Assembly: GCF_001584145.1 (NCBI RefSeq)
Contig: NZ_CP013232.1
Coordinates: 868,001 to 932,000 of the forward strand
DNA from: Collimonas fungivorans
GTDB taxonomy: Bacteria; Pseudomonadota; Gammaproteobacteria; Burkholderiales; Burkholderiaceae_D
Direction of reading: 5' to 3'
DNA: 64,000 nt
Of this stretch, positions 25,634-37,163 are shown piece by piece (position 1 is the stretch's first letter; every line of letters starts with the position of its first letter). The translations under genes were made by a program, and so were the position numbers. The notes beneath the pieces are model-generated. The model ran no database searches, was not told the origin of the DNA, and saw only the letters and a list, made by a program, of their open reading frames with translations.

Positions 25634-26560
25634 TCAGGCCAGGCGGGCCAGATGGCGCCGCACCGACAGCAGCGCGCCGACCAGGCCGAGGCCGGCGCTG
25701 ATCGCCAGCAGCGCCAGGCTGGCGATCCAGTTCAGCGGCAGCAGGCGGAATTCAGAGGCATACAGGCGGGCGAATTCGGCAATCGCCTGGTTCAGCGGCT
25801 GCAAGCCAAGTGCTACCGCGCCCAGCGCCAGCCCGCCGGCGCACAGGCCGAGCAGCGCGCCGGTGTAATAAAACGGCCGGTGGATGAAGGCATCGGTGGC
25901 GCCGACCAGCTTGGCGACGGCAATCTCTTCGCGCTGGGTCAGCACCTGCAGGCGCACGGTATTGAACACCACGGCCACCACCACTACCGCCAGCGTGACG
26001 GCCAGGAACATCAGCACCAGGCGCAGGATGCCGAGCAAGGCCGCCAGCCGCTTGACCCATTCCGAATCGACCTGCACGGTATCGACCCCGGGCAGAGCCT
26101 TGAGGTCGGCCGCGATGGCGTCGATGCGGGCAGCGTCAGGCGCATCGTGGAAACCGGTCAGTTTCAGTACGTATGCATCCGGCAAAGGATTCTGGCCCAG
26201 CGTGGTCAGTGCATCGTCCATGCCGGTTTTGTTTTTCAGGCTGATCAGGGCGTCTTCGCGCGGGATGAACATGACTTTGGCCGTACTGCGGTGCTGCTGC
26301 AGGATGGCGTCGATAGGCTTGGCCAGCGCGGTGGTTTTTTCACGCGCCGCGTCCAGCGCCATGAAGATGCTGATTTCGGGTTCTACCGCCAGCTGCTCGG
26401 AAACCGGGCGCACGTTCTCGATCAGGGTCAGGCCGCCGAACGGCAGCGCCAGCGCAATCGCCACCACCAGCACATTCAGCGCAAAACCGCCGGGCGCCTT
26501 GAACAGATGGGTGAAGGCGTCGTTGATGGCGAACAGGTGTTGCCGCAGCCAGCTGTTCAT
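25634..26560 (-). CDS. ftsX: cell division protein FtsX
   Basis: A 308-residue four-helix permease-like protein: a cytoplasmic start, first helix (about 25-45), a periplasmic loop with ISIFMALDAAREKTTAL, and three helices in the C-terminal half. With FtsE it forms the divisome ABC-type complex that activates septal amidases from the membrane. Its ATG overlaps the ftsE stop by four bases. Confidence 0.94.
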   Translation of the reverse strand: MNSWLRQHLFAINDAFTHLFKAPGGFALNVLVVAIALALPFGGLTLIENVRPVSEQLAVEPEISIFMALDAAREKTTALAKPIDAILQQHRSTAKVMFIPREDALISLKNKTGMDDALTTLGQNPLPDAYVLKLTGFHDAPDAARIDAIAADLKALPGVDTVQVDSEWVKRLAALLGILRLVLMFLAVTLAVVVVAVVFNTVRLQVLTQREEIAVAKLVGATDAFIHRPFYYTGALLGLCAGGLALGAVALGLQPLNQAIAEFARLYASEFRLLPLNWIASLALLAISAGLGLVGALLSVRRHLARLA

Positions 26561-27240
26561 GCTGCACCTCCGGCTGCGGACTTCCGCCAGTGGTCGACGA
26601 TCTGGCCCTGGTCCAGGAACACCACGCGGTTGGCGCTGTCAAGGAACTGCTCATCGTGGGTGGAAATCAGGCAAGTCACGCCGGCTGCGTGGAACGACTT
26701 GAGCGCATCGAGCACCTTGTTGGCGTTGTCGCGGTCGAGGTTGGCGGTCGGTTCGTCGGCCAGGATGATTTGCGGACGGTTGACGATGGCGCGCGCGATC
26801 GACACGCGCTGCTGTTCACCGCCCGACAGCGCTTGCGGATCGGTCGCGGCCTTGTCCAGCAGGCCGACCTTGTCAAGCGCGGCCTGGGCCCGTTTTTCGG
26901 CTTCGGCGCGGGTGGCGCCGGTCACCAGCAGCGGCAGCATGACATTGGCCAGCACGCTGCGGTCTTGCAGCAGTTTCTGCTGTTGCAGGATCAGGCCCAG
27001 GTTGCGCCGCAAGTAAGGCAGGCCGGACGATTTCAGTTTGCCGACGTTGGCGCCGCTGACAGTCAGCGTGCCGCTGCTGGGGCGTTCGATCGCGGCGATC
27101 AGGTTGAGCAGCGTGGTTTTGCCGGCGCCGGAAGGACCGGCCAGGAAAATCAGGTCGCCCTTGTTGACCGTCAGCGTGATATCGCGCAGCGCAACCACGT
27201 CGCGCGCATATTTTTTTGAGACCTGGTTGAATTCAATCAT
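26557..27240 (-). CDS. ftsE: cell division ATP-binding protein FtsE
   Basis: A 227-residue ABC ATPase with Walker A GPSGAGKTTLL, signature LSGGEQQRVSIARAI, Walker B IILADEPT and the H-loop STHDEQFL. ATG 27240 (MIEFNQVSKKYA) gives the usual FtsE N-terminus; an in-frame ATG at 27261 adds seven residues and has no better ribosome site. It lies between ftsY and ftsX in the conserved ftsY-ftsE-ftsX order. Confidence 0.93.
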   Translation of the reverse strand: MIEFNQVSKKYARDVVALRDITLTVNKGDLIFLAGPSGAGKTTLLNLIAAIERPSSGTLTVSGANVGKLKSSGLPYLRRNLGLILQQQKLLQDRSVLANVMLPLLVTGATRAEAEKRAQAALDKVGLLDKAATDPQALSGGEQQRVSIARAIVNRPQIILADEPTANLDRDNANKVLDALKSFHAAGVTCLISTHDEQFLDSANRVVFLDQGQIVDHWRKSAAGGAA

Positions 27241-27278
27241 GGAATGGCTAGGACCTGTCATCGATAATTGGCTTGTAA

Positions 27279-28406
27279 TTAATTCAGCAATGCATCCACA
27301 AATTCGGCCGCGTCAAACGGCTGCAAGTCTTCGATCTGTTCGCCGACACCGATGAAATACACCGGGATCGCGCGGGTGGTGGCGATGGCCGCCAGCACGC
27401 CGCCCTTGGCGGTGCCGTCCAGCTTGGTGATCACCAGGCCGGTCAAGCCGAGCGCATCGTCGAACGCCTTGACTTGCGCCAGCGCGTTCTGGCCGGTATT
27501 GCCGTCGATGACCAGCAATATCTCGTGCGGTGCGGTGGCCATGCCTTTGCCGATGACGCGCTTGATCTTCTTCAGCTCGTCCATCAGGTGCAACTGGGTT
27601 GGCAGGCGGCCGGCGGTGTCGACCATCACCACATTGGTGCCGCGCGCCTGCGCCGAATGCACTGCGTCGAACGCGACGGCGGCCGGATCGCCGGATTCCT
27701 GCGCGATCACGGTGACGTTGTTGCGCTCGCCCCAGATCGTCAGCTGTTCGCGCGCGGCGGCGCGAAAGGTATCGCCGGCGGCCAGCAGCACCGATTGTTT
27801 ATGCGCTTGCAGGTGCTTGGCCAGCTTGCCGATGGTTGTCGTCTTGCCGGCGCCGTTGACGCCGGCGATCATGATCACCAGCGGCTGGTGCTGGTCCAGC
27901 ACCAGCGGTTTCTGCAGGGGGCTGAGCAGATCGATCAGCAAGCTGCGCAGCGCAGCCTTGACCTGTACCGCTTCGGTCAGCTTGTCGTCCTTGACCTTCT
28001 TTTTCAGGGCGTTGAGCAGGAAATGGGTGGCGTCGACGCCGGCGTCTGACACCAGCAGCGCCGACTCCAGTTCCTCATACAAGTCGTCGTCGATCTTGGC
28101 GCCGACAAACAGTATGCTCAAGTTGGAGGACGTTTTCGACAGCCCCGTTTTGAGGCGCGACAGCCACGAGCGTTTCTGTTCTGCAGCGACTGGCGCCGGA
28201 ACGATTTCGATTTCCGCTGCCGGCTCGACTTCCGGCGCGACCACAGGATCTGGCGTCACGTTCACCTCAGCCGGCGCCGGCGCGTCTGGCGCAACAACGG
28301 CTGGAATGGCTTCTACGGCTTCAATCTGCGCCAAGTCGGCTGGCGCAGAAGATTCCGGCAGCGGCGTTACTTCGGGTTTTGGTTTTTTCTTGAAGAAGCT
28401 AAACAT
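27279..28406 (-). CDS. ftsY: signal recognition particle receptor FtsY
   Basis: A 375-residue SRP receptor GTPase that docks ribosome-SRP complexes at the membrane. A long acidic Ala/Pro/Glu-rich A domain (about 10-85) is followed by the N domain and the G domain with GVNGAGKTTTIGKLA, DTAGRLPT and ITKLDGTAKGG. It begins the ftsY-ftsE-ftsX operon; the promoter must lie in the 28407-28480 stretch or within the palindrome beyond. Confidence 0.95.
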   Translation of the reverse strand: MFSFFKKKPKPEVTPLPESSAPADLAQIEAVEAIPAVVAPDAPAPAEVNVTPDPVVAPEVEPAAEIEIVPAPVAAEQKRSWLSRLKTGLSKTSSNLSILFVGAKIDDDLYEELESALLVSDAGVDATHFLLNALKKKVKDDKLTEAVQVKAALRSLLIDLLSPLQKPLVLDQHQPLVIMIAGVNGAGKTTTIGKLAKHLQAHKQSVLLAAGDTFRAAAREQLTIWGERNNVTVIAQESGDPAAVAFDAVHSAQARGTNVVMVDTAGRLPTQLHLMDELKKIKRVIGKGMATAPHEILLVIDGNTGQNALAQVKAFDDALGLTGLVITKLDGTAKGGVLAAIATTRAIPVYFIGVGEQIEDLQPFDAAEFVDALLN

Positions 28407-28482
28407 CTGAGGCCTGATCTGTAAGGCAGTGAAATAGGGCGTTGCAGCGACCTTTCAAGGCCGGCTGCACAAGAGGTACAAT

Positions 28483-28652
28483 CCTAGCAGCCTATCGGCC
28501 TTAAGGTGATCGGCTGCAAAAATAGCTGAGCGGCCCATATTTCACCGGCTTCTTGGTCAATAGCTAGGCTATTGACACTGCGAATCCGGCAAAATCTGGC
28601 CTCGCTCAGCTATTTTTTCGCTTCGATCCCTTAAGGCCGACAGGCTGCTAGG
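28483..28652. repeat. about 170-bp imperfect palindrome (possible MITE/BIME-like element)
   Basis: Two halves of about 84 bases are inverted copies of each other. The outer arms 28483-28506 and 28629-28652 match over 24 bases with one mismatch (cctagcagcctatcggcc and its partner). The inner arms 28518-28531 (aaaaatagctgagc) and 28604-28617 match perfectly, and the centre closes with a perfect 9-bp hairpin gtcaatagc-tag-gctattgac at 28556-28576. The remaining bases align with a few mismatches and small gaps. It lies between the divergent ftsY and rsmD genes. No target-site duplication is obvious and no second copy was noticed in this window. Confidence 0.85.
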
Positions 28653-28750
28653 CATTCTATCAGAGCGCAGGCCCCTCAAATCGGGGATAGCCCGGTGCAC
28701 AGATGCGATTGACCGATTTCCAGCCAAATTTCCCGTCTTTATTAAAATTA

Positions 28751-29960
<1,210 letters not shown>

Positions 29961-30041
29961 GGGCATGCTCAGCGGCGAATCTCCAACAGGCATAAAATGG
30001 CGGCAAGGCGGGATGGTCTGCTCCCGCGGCAACTTGAGTAG

Positions 30042-30323
<282 letters not shown>

Positions 30324-30327
30324 GCCT

Positions 30328-31185
30328 CTAGAACGCCAGCTCACCCTCGATGTCCTGCCCGATGCGCAGGATCGCGCCATTCCCTTCCCGCACTATCATG
30401 TTGACGCCGAAAGTGACGGCGCCGTCGACACGCGGATTGGCGCGGTAGGTCAGCAGGATATCCATCGGATCGGGGCCGATTTCTCCGCTGGCCTGGTCGA
30501 TGGCCGGCATCGGGCAGCGCGTGCATGGTTTTACAGGTTGCAGGCAGACCGGCCCGGCTTGCAGCGTTTCCAGAAAATCCTCTTCAAAAGCATCCACGCC
30601 ATCGATCACGATGTTTGGCCGGAAACGGTTCATCGGCAATGGCGTCCGGTCCTGCGCCTGCAGTTTCCGGTTGAGGTCGTCCAGCGACCCCTGCGATATC
30701 AGCAGCATCGGATAACCGTCGGCAAAGCGGGTCGGCGCATCCGCATCGAGCGTCCACTTTTTACTGGCCAGGCGCCTGGCCCCAGGGTCAAAGCGCACCA
30801 GCTTGCAGGGTTGGCCCAAGACACGCGAGAACCAGGCGGCAGCGGCATCGCCGCAGTCGTGGGCGTTGAGGTGATCGTCCCAGACGACCACCGCCAGCGA
30901 CGCCGCTTGCGCGCGATCCAGCGGCGCGGTCGGGACCAGCAGCGGCGGCATGCCGGGCGCTTGCACGGTCATGGTGCCGGCCTGCAAGACCGGCACGATC
31001 AGGGCCATGGCAGGGTGGCTGCGCTGCGACAGGAACTGTCCGCCGCTGTCGACCACCATCCATTCGCGGTCGTGCGCTTGCTGATGGCTGAGGCCGGAGG
31101 CGGTCACGGTGGCTGCCTGCAGGGCAATGCCGGCGCAGGATTTGATCGGGTACAGCGTGAGTGCGGTAATGGTTGGCATTGGCAT
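30328..31185 (-). CDS. MOSC-domain protein (YcbX/mARC-like)
   Basis: A 285-residue protein with an N-terminal MOSC beta-barrel (LTLYPIKSCAGI...DREWMVVD) and a C-terminal MOSC domain with RFRPNIVIDG and CTRCPMPAID, whose cysteine is the expected molybdenum ligand in YcbX/mARC-type reductases. Such proteins reduce N-hydroxylated compounds using molybdenum cofactor. Its ATG follows the stop of the LysR gene with no gap, so they share a transcript. Confidence 0.88.
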   Translation of the reverse strand: MPMPTITALTLYPIKSCAGIALQAATVTASGLSHQQAHDREWMVVDSGGQFLSQRSHPAMALIVPVLQAGTMTVQAPGMPPLLVPTAPLDRAQAASLAVVVWDDHLNAHDCGDAAAAWFSRVLGQPCKLVRFDPGARRLASKKWTLDADAPTRFADGYPMLLISQGSLDDLNRKLQAQDRTPLPMNRFRPNIVIDGVDAFEEDFLETLQAGPVCLQPVKPCTRCPMPAIDQASGEIGPDPMDILLTYRANPRVDGAVTFGVNMIVREGNGAILRIGQDIEGELAF

Positions 31186-32082
31186 TTATTCTGTTGAGTC
31201 GGACAAGATGGCGCCCAGCCAGTCCTGGAATTCGGCGATGGTAGCTTGCTTTTCGGTATCGAAGGGAGAGACCGAAAAATAGTTGCCGCGGGCCGCGGCG
31301 GTGATATCGAACAGGCGCACCAGGCGGCCGCTGGCGAGGTGGTTGCGCACCAGGCAGCTGCGCGCCAGGGCGATGCCCTGGTCGGCTGCGGCGGCGTCCA
31401 GCAGATGCATGGGGTCGTCGTACACCGGGCCGGTTTGCGGCTCGCCCTGCTTGATGCCGGCAGCGGCAAACCACGGTTCCCAGCCGCCATGGTGGGCAAA
31501 GCGCAGCAAGGGATGGTGCACCAGTTCCTGCGGCGCGATGGCGGGATGGCTGGCGGCGAAGCGCGGGCTGCATACCGGGAAAATCACTTCCTTCAGCAGG
31601 CATTGGTAGCGGAAATGCTTGTTCCCGGCACGGCCGTACCAGATGGCGACGTCGGCGTCGCTGAAATCCAGTTCGCTCAGTTCATGGCTGCTGCGCAAGC
31701 TGATGTCGATATGCGGATGCTGCTGGTGGAACGCCGCCAGCCGCGGCACCAGCCAGGCGCTGGCGAACGATGGCGGCACGCTGACGCGCAAGGCTTGCGC
31801 CGCGCGCCGGCTTTCAACCCGGCCTATGTGCAGGGCGCGGTCCAGCGCCAGCAGCGCCTGCCGTACTTCTCCCGCCAGCAGGCGGCCGCCGTCGGTCAGC
31901 ACCATCTGCCGGCCTTCACGCTGGAACAGCTTGCGTCCGGTGCGCTGTTCCAGCGCGCGGATCTGGTGGCTGATGGCGCTGTGCGTCAGGTGCAGCTCTT
32001 CTCCGGCGCGGGTATAGTTGCCCAGCCGCGCCGCGGCTTCAAACGCGCGCAAGGTCTGGGTCGGCGGCAGTCGCTCAAACAT
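31186..32082 (-). CDS. LysR-family regulator (GcvA-like)
   Basis: A 298-residue regulator starting MFERLPPTQTLRAFEAAARLGNYTRAGEELHLTHSAISHQI (in parts), the winged HTH typical of the GcvA branch, followed by a two-lobed effector domain. It is divergent from the MFS gene at 32211 across 128 bases and directly upstream of the MOSC gene, so it may control either. The effector is unknown. Confidence 0.9.
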   Translation of the reverse strand: MFERLPPTQTLRAFEAAARLGNYTRAGEELHLTHSAISHQIRALEQRTGRKLFQREGRQMVLTDGGRLLAGEVRQALLALDRALHIGRVESRRAAQALRVSVPPSFASAWLVPRLAAFHQQHPHIDISLRSSHELSELDFSDADVAIWYGRAGNKHFRYQCLLKEVIFPVCSPRFAASHPAIAPQELVHHPLLRFAHHGGWEPWFAAAGIKQGEPQTGPVYDDPMHLLDAAAADQGIALARSCLVRNHLASGRLVRLFDITAAARGNYFSVSPFDTEKQATIAEFQDWLGAILSDSTE

Positions 32083-32210
32083 GATTGCTCATTTCTCATT
32101 TTTTTAATCAATCGGTTAATTCCATTCACATATAAGGATAAAACACTTCGTTGGCCTCCGGGCAATTTGCTGTCTACTATCGTCATATCCAGTTTTTTTA
32201 GTGACCGACC

Positions 32211-33446
32211 ATGAAGTTAGCTACCCGTGTTTTCCTGATATTTTCTTCCGGCTATTTCATTTCCTACCTGGCGCGCGGCATCAACTTGCCGCTGGCGCCC
32301 TTGCTCAGCAGTGAGCTGGGATTGTCGCCGGCGCAGCTGGGGCTGCTGACCAGCCTGTATTTTTTCGCTTTCGCCGCTTGCCAGCTGCCGCTCGGCATCT
32401 TGCTGGACCGCTTCGGCCCGCGCCGGGTCCTGGCTTGCCTGTTGCTGCTGGCGGCGGCCGGCGCGGTGGTGTCGGCCAATGCCCACGGCTTCAGCACCCT
32501 GCTGGTCGGCCGCCTGCTGCTGGGCATAGGCACCTCGGCTTGCCTGATGGCCGGCCTGAAAGCGATCGTCGCCTGGTTCCCGCACGATCACCTGCCTTTG
32601 ATGAACGGCGCCATCTATGCGATTGGCGGCCTGGGCGCGGTCGCCACCGGGACGCCGATTGCCTGGGCCTTGGGCATCACTACCTGGCGCGTGCTGTTCG
32701 TGGTGATTGCCGTATTGATCCTGATGATTGTGCTGGCCTTGTTTACGCTGGTGCCGGAAAAAGATGAGCAGCATCCGAAAAGCAGCCTGGCGGCGCAGCT
32801 GCGCGATATCGGCGGCATTTTCCGCAGCGCGGTGTTCTGGCGCACGGCGCCCCTGGTGATGGCGAGCCAAGGCGTGTTCCTTGGCGTGCAGGGTTTGTGG
32901 GCCGGACCGTATTTGCGCGATGTCAGCCGGCTGTCGGCCGCCGCCGCGGCCAATATCGTGGCGCTGGCCGGCGTGGCGATGGTGCTGGGCGCGGTCGGCT
33001 CCGGCTGGCTGGCGCGCCGCTTGCAGCAGCGCGGGATTTCCCTGCACACGACCGCAGGCGCAGGGATGTTCCTGTTCATGCTGGCGCAGTTGCTGATCGC
33101 GCTCGGCACGCCTTTGCCGGACTGGCTGCTATGGGGTTTGTATGGTTTGTTGGGCACTTCCGGCGTGTTGTCGTATGCAGCGCTGGTGCGCGAATTTCCG
33201 GCGCATCTGGCGGGGCGCGTCAGCACCGGGCTGACCCTGGCGCTTTTTGCCGGCGCGTTTGTGGTGCAGTATGGTTTCGGTTTGCTGCTCAATGCCTGGC
33301 CGCACGATGCCGGCAGTTATGCGGCGGTTGCGCACCGGATTTCATGGGCGATTGCATTGCTGGTGCAGCTGGCGGCCGGCGCCTGGTATTGCCGGCGCCT
33401 GAAGAAACCTGCTGCGCAAACAGGCCCGGCTGCTAACGCAGCATGA
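32211..33446 (+). CDS. MFS transporter
   Basis: A 411-residue twelve-helix transporter of the major facilitator superfamily. The RFGPRRVL loop between helices 2 and 3 matches the MFS A motif (GxxxDRxGxRR), and the central loop is the charged VPEKDEQHPKSS. The substrate is not deducible. Its 3' end overlaps the stop of the convergent dppA-like gene by 14 bases. Confidence 0.9.
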   Translation: MKLATRVFLIFSSGYFISYLARGINLPLAPLLSSELGLSPAQLGLLTSLYFFAFAACQLPLGILLDRFGPRRVLACLLLLAAAGAVVSANAHGFSTLLVGRLLLGIGTSACLMAGLKAIVAWFPHDHLPLMNGAIYAIGGLGAVATGTPIAWALGITTWRVLFVVIAVLILMIVLALFTLVPEKDEQHPKSSLAAQLRDIGGIFRSAVFWRTAPLVMASQGVFLGVQGLWAGPYLRDVSRLSAAAAANIVALAGVAMVLGAVGSGWLARRLQQRGISLHTTAGAGMFLFMLAQLLIALGTPLPDWLLWGLYGLLGTSGVLSYAALVREFPAHLAGRVSTGLTLALFAGAFVVQYGFGLLLNAWPHDAGSYAAVAHRISWAIALLVQLAAGAWYCRRLKKPAAQTGPAANAA

Positions 33447-34251
33447 AAGACATCGCCGACAAGCTGTTCAATATCCTTACGGCGTATTGCACCGACGGCG
33501 CAGTGAACTCGACATTGACACCGTCGATCCGCTGCAGCAAAGGCAGCTGACAGAACAGGTCGGCCAGCGCAGGGCTCTGAATTTGCAACCTGCATGTGAT
33601 CGTCGGCTGCAATACGAAGGGACGAGCGGCGGCAAGATTGGCGAGTGCGGCTTTGGCGCCTTCGCTCAACAAGCTTAGTGAACGTTGCGGCGACAGCGAC
33701 GTGCCGCTGTTGCTGCCATCAGCGGTCTTGACGCTGACCAGCGTGGCTTGCGGAAACAGCGGCCGGTTCTCTTCCACAAAAACATCGTCGCCGCTGCCGA
33801 AAATCACCGGCACGCCGAATTCGCCGGCGAGCGCGCCATAGATGCCTGCTTCGCCCAGTTCCTGGTCGTTCAGCCAGACGCGCGAAAAAGCAAAGCTGTT
33901 GATGGTGTGGGCAAGGATGCCGCGGCTCTGCGAGCGGCCGTGGTAGCCGACCATCATCACGCCGGCGACGCCGCTGTCGACGCCGCTCATCATGCCCAGC
34001 AGGCGCGGCTTGCCGAGAATGGCGGAAGCGGCGGGATGCAGCAAGTCCGGCAGCAGGTTGCGGAAACCGCCGTGCGAATCGTTCACCAGGATCTCGCTGG
34101 CGCCTCCGGCCAGCGCGCCTTCGATGACGGCATTCGCTTCCGCCGTCATCAGGCGCCGCGCGCGTTCGTATTCGGGATTGCCGGCGCGTGTCTGTTCCGG
34201 ATGGAATACGCCGGCTACGCCTTCTATATCAACGGAAATCAGGATTTTCAT
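33433..34251 (-). CDS. DppA-like D-aminopeptidase (M55 family)
   Basis: A 272-residue zinc peptidase. The M55 start MKILISVDIEGVAGVFHPEQ supplies the D8/E10 metal ligands, and NDSHGG adds the histidine ligand. DppA of Bacillus removes D-amino acids from D-Ala-D-Ala-type dipeptides. It is the last gene of the peptide-import operon and lies 21 bases after the P1-peptidase gene, so digestion of imported (possibly wall-derived) dipeptides is likely. The 3' end overlaps the MFS gene. Confidence 0.9.
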   Translation of the reverse strand: MKILISVDIEGVAGVFHPEQTRAGNPEYERARRLMTAEANAVIEGALAGGASEILVNDSHGGFRNLLPDLLHPAASAILGKPRLLGMMSGVDSGVAGVMMVGYHGRSQSRGILAHTINSFAFSRVWLNDQELGEAGIYGALAGEFGVPVIFGSGDDVFVEENRPLFPQATLVSVKTADGSNSGTSLSPQRSLSLLSEGAKAALANLAAARPFVLQPTITCRLQIQSPALADLFCQLPLLQRIDGVNVEFTAPSVQYAVRILNSLSAMSFMLR

Positions 34252-34272
34252 TATTCTGTTCTGGTAAGTGAA

Positions 34273-35307
34273 TCAAGACTGGCCGCTGGCGGCATCGCGC
34301 AGCGACAGGCGCCGATGGCCATCGCGTCCGGTGACGCTTTCCGCGGCAAACAGCGCATTGACGATGGCTTGTTCGGTGCTGTCGACCACTGCTTCAAACA
34401 GCGGGTCGAGCAGGTTGTCGTGCAGGCAGGCGCTTTGCCGTAGTGCGCTGTCCGGGCGATGCGGCACGGTTTGCGCAGTGGAAAACGCCAGCGCCAAGTC
34501 GCCGCTGCCGTGGCCGTAGACCGAGCCGGTGCGCCCCAGGCCGACGCCGCAGCGGGTCGCCAGCCGTCCCAGCTGGCGTGCATCGAGCGGCGCATCGGTT
34601 GCAATGATCATGATGATCGAGCCCATCTCGGGCGTTTCAGGCGCGGCTTGCCGCAAACGCCGCAGACCGTTTCCGATATGCTGGCCGGCCAGCGTCAGCG
34701 CCGCCAGTTTGCCGAAGTTGGCCAGCACCAGCGCGCCGACGCAATATTGCATGCCGCCGACGCTTGTCTGGCGCGAGGCTGAACCGATGCCGCCCTTGAG
34801 GTCGAAACACGACATGCCGCGCCCGGCGCCAACCGCGCCTTGCTCAAACTGAGGCGCGGCGCTAGCCAGCGCTTGCCGGTAGTGCTCGGCGCCGACTGCC
34901 ATGGCCTGGATATCGTTCAGGTAGCCGTCATTGCATTCAAACACCAGTGGATTGACCGTCGGTTCGCTGCGTCCGATCTCCGGGTTGGCCTGGATGGCGG
35001 AAAGAACCTGGGCCGTGGCGACGCTGCCGACCGACATGGTGTTGGTCAAGGCGACCGGAGTTTCAAGCACCCCCAGTTCTTGCAACTGCACCAGACCTAT
35101 GCTTTTGCCGAAGCCGTTGAATACGACCGCAGCGGCAGGCACCTTGTCGCGGAACGGATCGCCGCCGTGCGGGCGGATCACTGTCACGCCGGTCTGAATG
35201 GCGTCCTGCGCCAGCGTGGCATGGCCGACCGTGACGCCGGCGACATCGCTGATGGCGTTCAGCGGGCCGGCCGGCAACCTGCCTATGTGAGGGAGGACAA
35301 GGGTCAT
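34273..35307 (-). CDS. P1-family (DmpA-type) aminopeptidase
   Basis: A 344-residue Ntn-type hydrolase that self-cleaves into alpha and beta chains. The family start [11 protein letters not shown] and the processing region KGGIGSASR (predicted cut G175/S176, the new Ser N-terminus being the nucleophile) are present, as is [10 protein letters not shown]. Characterised members remove L- or D-residues or beta-amino acids from short peptides. It overlaps the gsiD-like gene by four bases, so it is translationally coupled to the importer. Confidence 0.9.
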   Translation of the reverse strand: MTLVLPHIGRLPAGPLNAISDVAGVTVGHATLAQDAIQTGVTVIRPHGGDPFRDKVPAAAVVFNGFGKSIGLVQLQELGVLETPVALTNTMSVGSVATAQVLSAIQANPEIGRSEPTVNPLVFECNDGYLNDIQAMAVGAEHYRQALASAAPQFEQGAVGAGRGMSCFDLKGGIGSASRQTSVGGMQYCVGALVLANFGKLAALTLAGQHIGNGLRRLRQAAPETPEMGSIIMIIATDAPLDARQLGRLATRCGVGLGRTGSVYGHGSGDLALAFSTAQTVPHRPDSALRQSACLHDNLLDPLFEAVVDSTEQAIVNALFAAESVTGRDGHRRLSLRDAASGQS

Positions 35308-36221
35308 CGTCTGTCGATTTTAGGATCGAGAGCGTCGCGCAAGCCGTCCCCCAGGAGATTGAAGGCCAGCACCGTGAAGAAGATAGCCAGGCTGGGGAAA
35401 ATCGCGATATGCGGCGCGGTCATCATGTCGGAACGCGCTTCGTTGAGCATCGCGCCCCATTCCGGCATCGGCGGCTGCGCGCCCATGCCGAGGAAGGACA
35501 GGCTGGCGGCGGTGATGATGGAAGTGCCGATACGCATGGTGAAATACACCACCACCGCCGATACCGTGCCGGGGAAGATATGGCGCAGGATGATGGTGCG
35601 GTCGTTGGCGCCTATGCTGCGCACCGCTTCGATGAAGGTCAGGTGTTTCAGCGCCAGCGTATTGCCGCGCACCAGCCGCGCAAACGTCGGGATGCTGAAA
35701 ATCGCTACCGCGAAAATCACGTTCGACATGCCGTTGCCGAGGATCGCCACGATGCCGATCGCCAGCAGGATGCCGGGGAAGGCAAAGAGCACGTCGCAGA
35801 TGCGCATGATGATGCGGTCAGGCCAGCCTTCGTAATAACCGGCAATCAGGCCGGCCAGGGTGCCGACCACGGCGCCCACGGCGACTGACGAAAAACCGGC
35901 GGTCAGGGAAATCCGCGTACCCATCAGGATGCGGCTGAAAATATCGCGGCCGAGGGAATCGACGCCGAACCAGTGCGCCAGCGACGGCCCGGCATTCAGG
36001 GCATCGTAATCGAAATAGTTTTCAGCGTCGTAAGGCGACAGCCAGGGCGCGGTAATCGCCACTACGATCAGGAACAGCACGAAGCAGCCGGCTGCAACCG
36101 CCAGGTGCTGCTTCTTGAACTTGCGCCAGAATTCGCTCCAGGGCGTGCGTATGGTGCTCGGCAGCGGCGCGGCGGCGATGGCTGCCACGGGATTGGATGG
36201 AGTAGACACAGGCGGCCTCAC
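35304..36221 (-). CDS. gsiD: peptide ABC transporter permease (DppC/GsiD type)
   Basis: A 305-residue permease with six helices, an N-terminal [14 protein letters not shown] helix and the permease loop [22 protein letters not shown], matching DppC/GsiD. Pairs with the gsiC-like permease (overlap four bases). It forms the membrane channel of a dipeptide- or glutathione-type importer. Substrate range cannot be told from sequence. Confidence 0.9.
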   Translation of the reverse strand: MRPPVSTPSNPVAAIAAAPLPSTIRTPWSEFWRKFKKQHLAVAAGCFVLFLIVVAITAPWLSPYDAENYFDYDALNAGPSLAHWFGVDSLGRDIFSRILMGTRISLTAGFSSVAVGAVVGTLAGLIAGYYEGWPDRIIMRICDVLFAFPGILLAIGIVAILGNGMSNVIFAVAIFSIPTFARLVRGNTLALKHLTFIEAVRSIGANDRTIILRHIFPGTVSAVVVYFTMRIGTSIITAASLSFLGMGAQPPMPEWGAMLNEARSDMMTAPHIAIFPSLAIFFTVLAFNLLGDGLRDALDPKIDRR

Positions 36222-37138
36222 TTGTAACGGATGCTGGGGTTGATGACGGCGTACAGCACGTCAACCACCAGGTTGATGAAAATGAATTCCAGCGAGAACA
36301 GCAGGATCTCGGCCTGGATCACCGGGTAGTCGCGCATTTCGACGGCGTCGATCAGCAAGCGTCCCATGCCGGGCCAGTTGAACACTTTTTCCACCACGAT
36401 GGAGCCGCCCAGCAGGAACCCGAACTGCAAGCCCATCATGGTGACCACCGGGATCAGGGAATTACGCAGGCAGTGCTTGAGCACCACGATGGTTTCCGAC
36501 AGGCCCTTGGCGCGCGCGGTGCGCACAAAATCTTCCTGCAGGATTTCCACGAACGAGGAACGGGTAAAACGCGCCATGACGGCGGCCACCGCTGCACCCA
36601 GAGCCAGCGACGGCAGGATATAGTGGCGCCAGCTGTCGGCGCCGATGGTAGGCAGCCAGCCGAGCTTGACCGAAAACAGTTCCATCAGCAGCATGCCCAG
36701 CGCAAACGACGGAAAGGAAATGCCGGATACCGCCAGCGTCATGCCGAGGCGGTCCGGCCACTCGTTGCGCCATACCGCGGAGACGATGCCGATGACCAGG
36801 CCGAACAGCACTGCCCACACCATGCTGGTGACGGTGAGCCAGAAAGTGGGCCAGAAACGCTCGGCGATTTCAGTGCTGACCGGGCGCTTGCTACGCAGGG
36901 AAGTGCCGAAGTCGCCGCGCAGCGCCTTGCTGAAATAGTTGATGAACTGCTCGTGCATCGGCTTGTCCAGGCCCAGGTCCTGGCGGATCAGCTCGACTGT
37001 CTGCGAGTCGGCCTCTGGCCCGGCCACCAGCCGCGCCGGATCGCCCGGCAGCAGGTGGACAAACAGAAATACCATGACCGCCACGATCAGCAAGGTCGGT
37101 ATCAGCCCCATCAGGCGTTTTAATATATAGGGAAACAT
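36218..37138 (-). CDS. gsiC: peptide ABC transporter permease (DppB/GsiC type)
   Basis: A 306-residue permease, the same length as E. coli GsiC, starting [19 protein letters not shown]. It has the DppB signature [15 protein letters not shown] and the loop [22 protein letters not shown]. The start at 37138 is preferred over the longer frame because it matches the family N-terminus. It overlaps gsiD by four bases and follows a hairpin that separates it from the binding protein gene. Confidence 0.91.
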   Translation of the reverse strand: MFPYILKRLMGLIPTLLIVAVMVFLFVHLLPGDPARLVAGPEADSQTVELIRQDLGLDKPMHEQFINYFSKALRGDFGTSLRSKRPVSTEIAERFWPTFWLTVTSMVWAVLFGLVIGIVSAVWRNEWPDRLGMTLAVSGISFPSFALGMLLMELFSVKLGWLPTIGADSWRHYILPSLALGAAVAAVMARFTRSSFVEILQEDFVRTARAKGLSETIVVLKHCLRNSLIPVVTMMGLQFGFLLGGSIVVEKVFNWPGMGRLLIDAVEMRDYPVIQAEILLFSLEFIFINLVVDVLYAVINPSIRYK

Positions 37139-37163
37139 GGCATCCAGTCTGTTGCGGTAAGAC

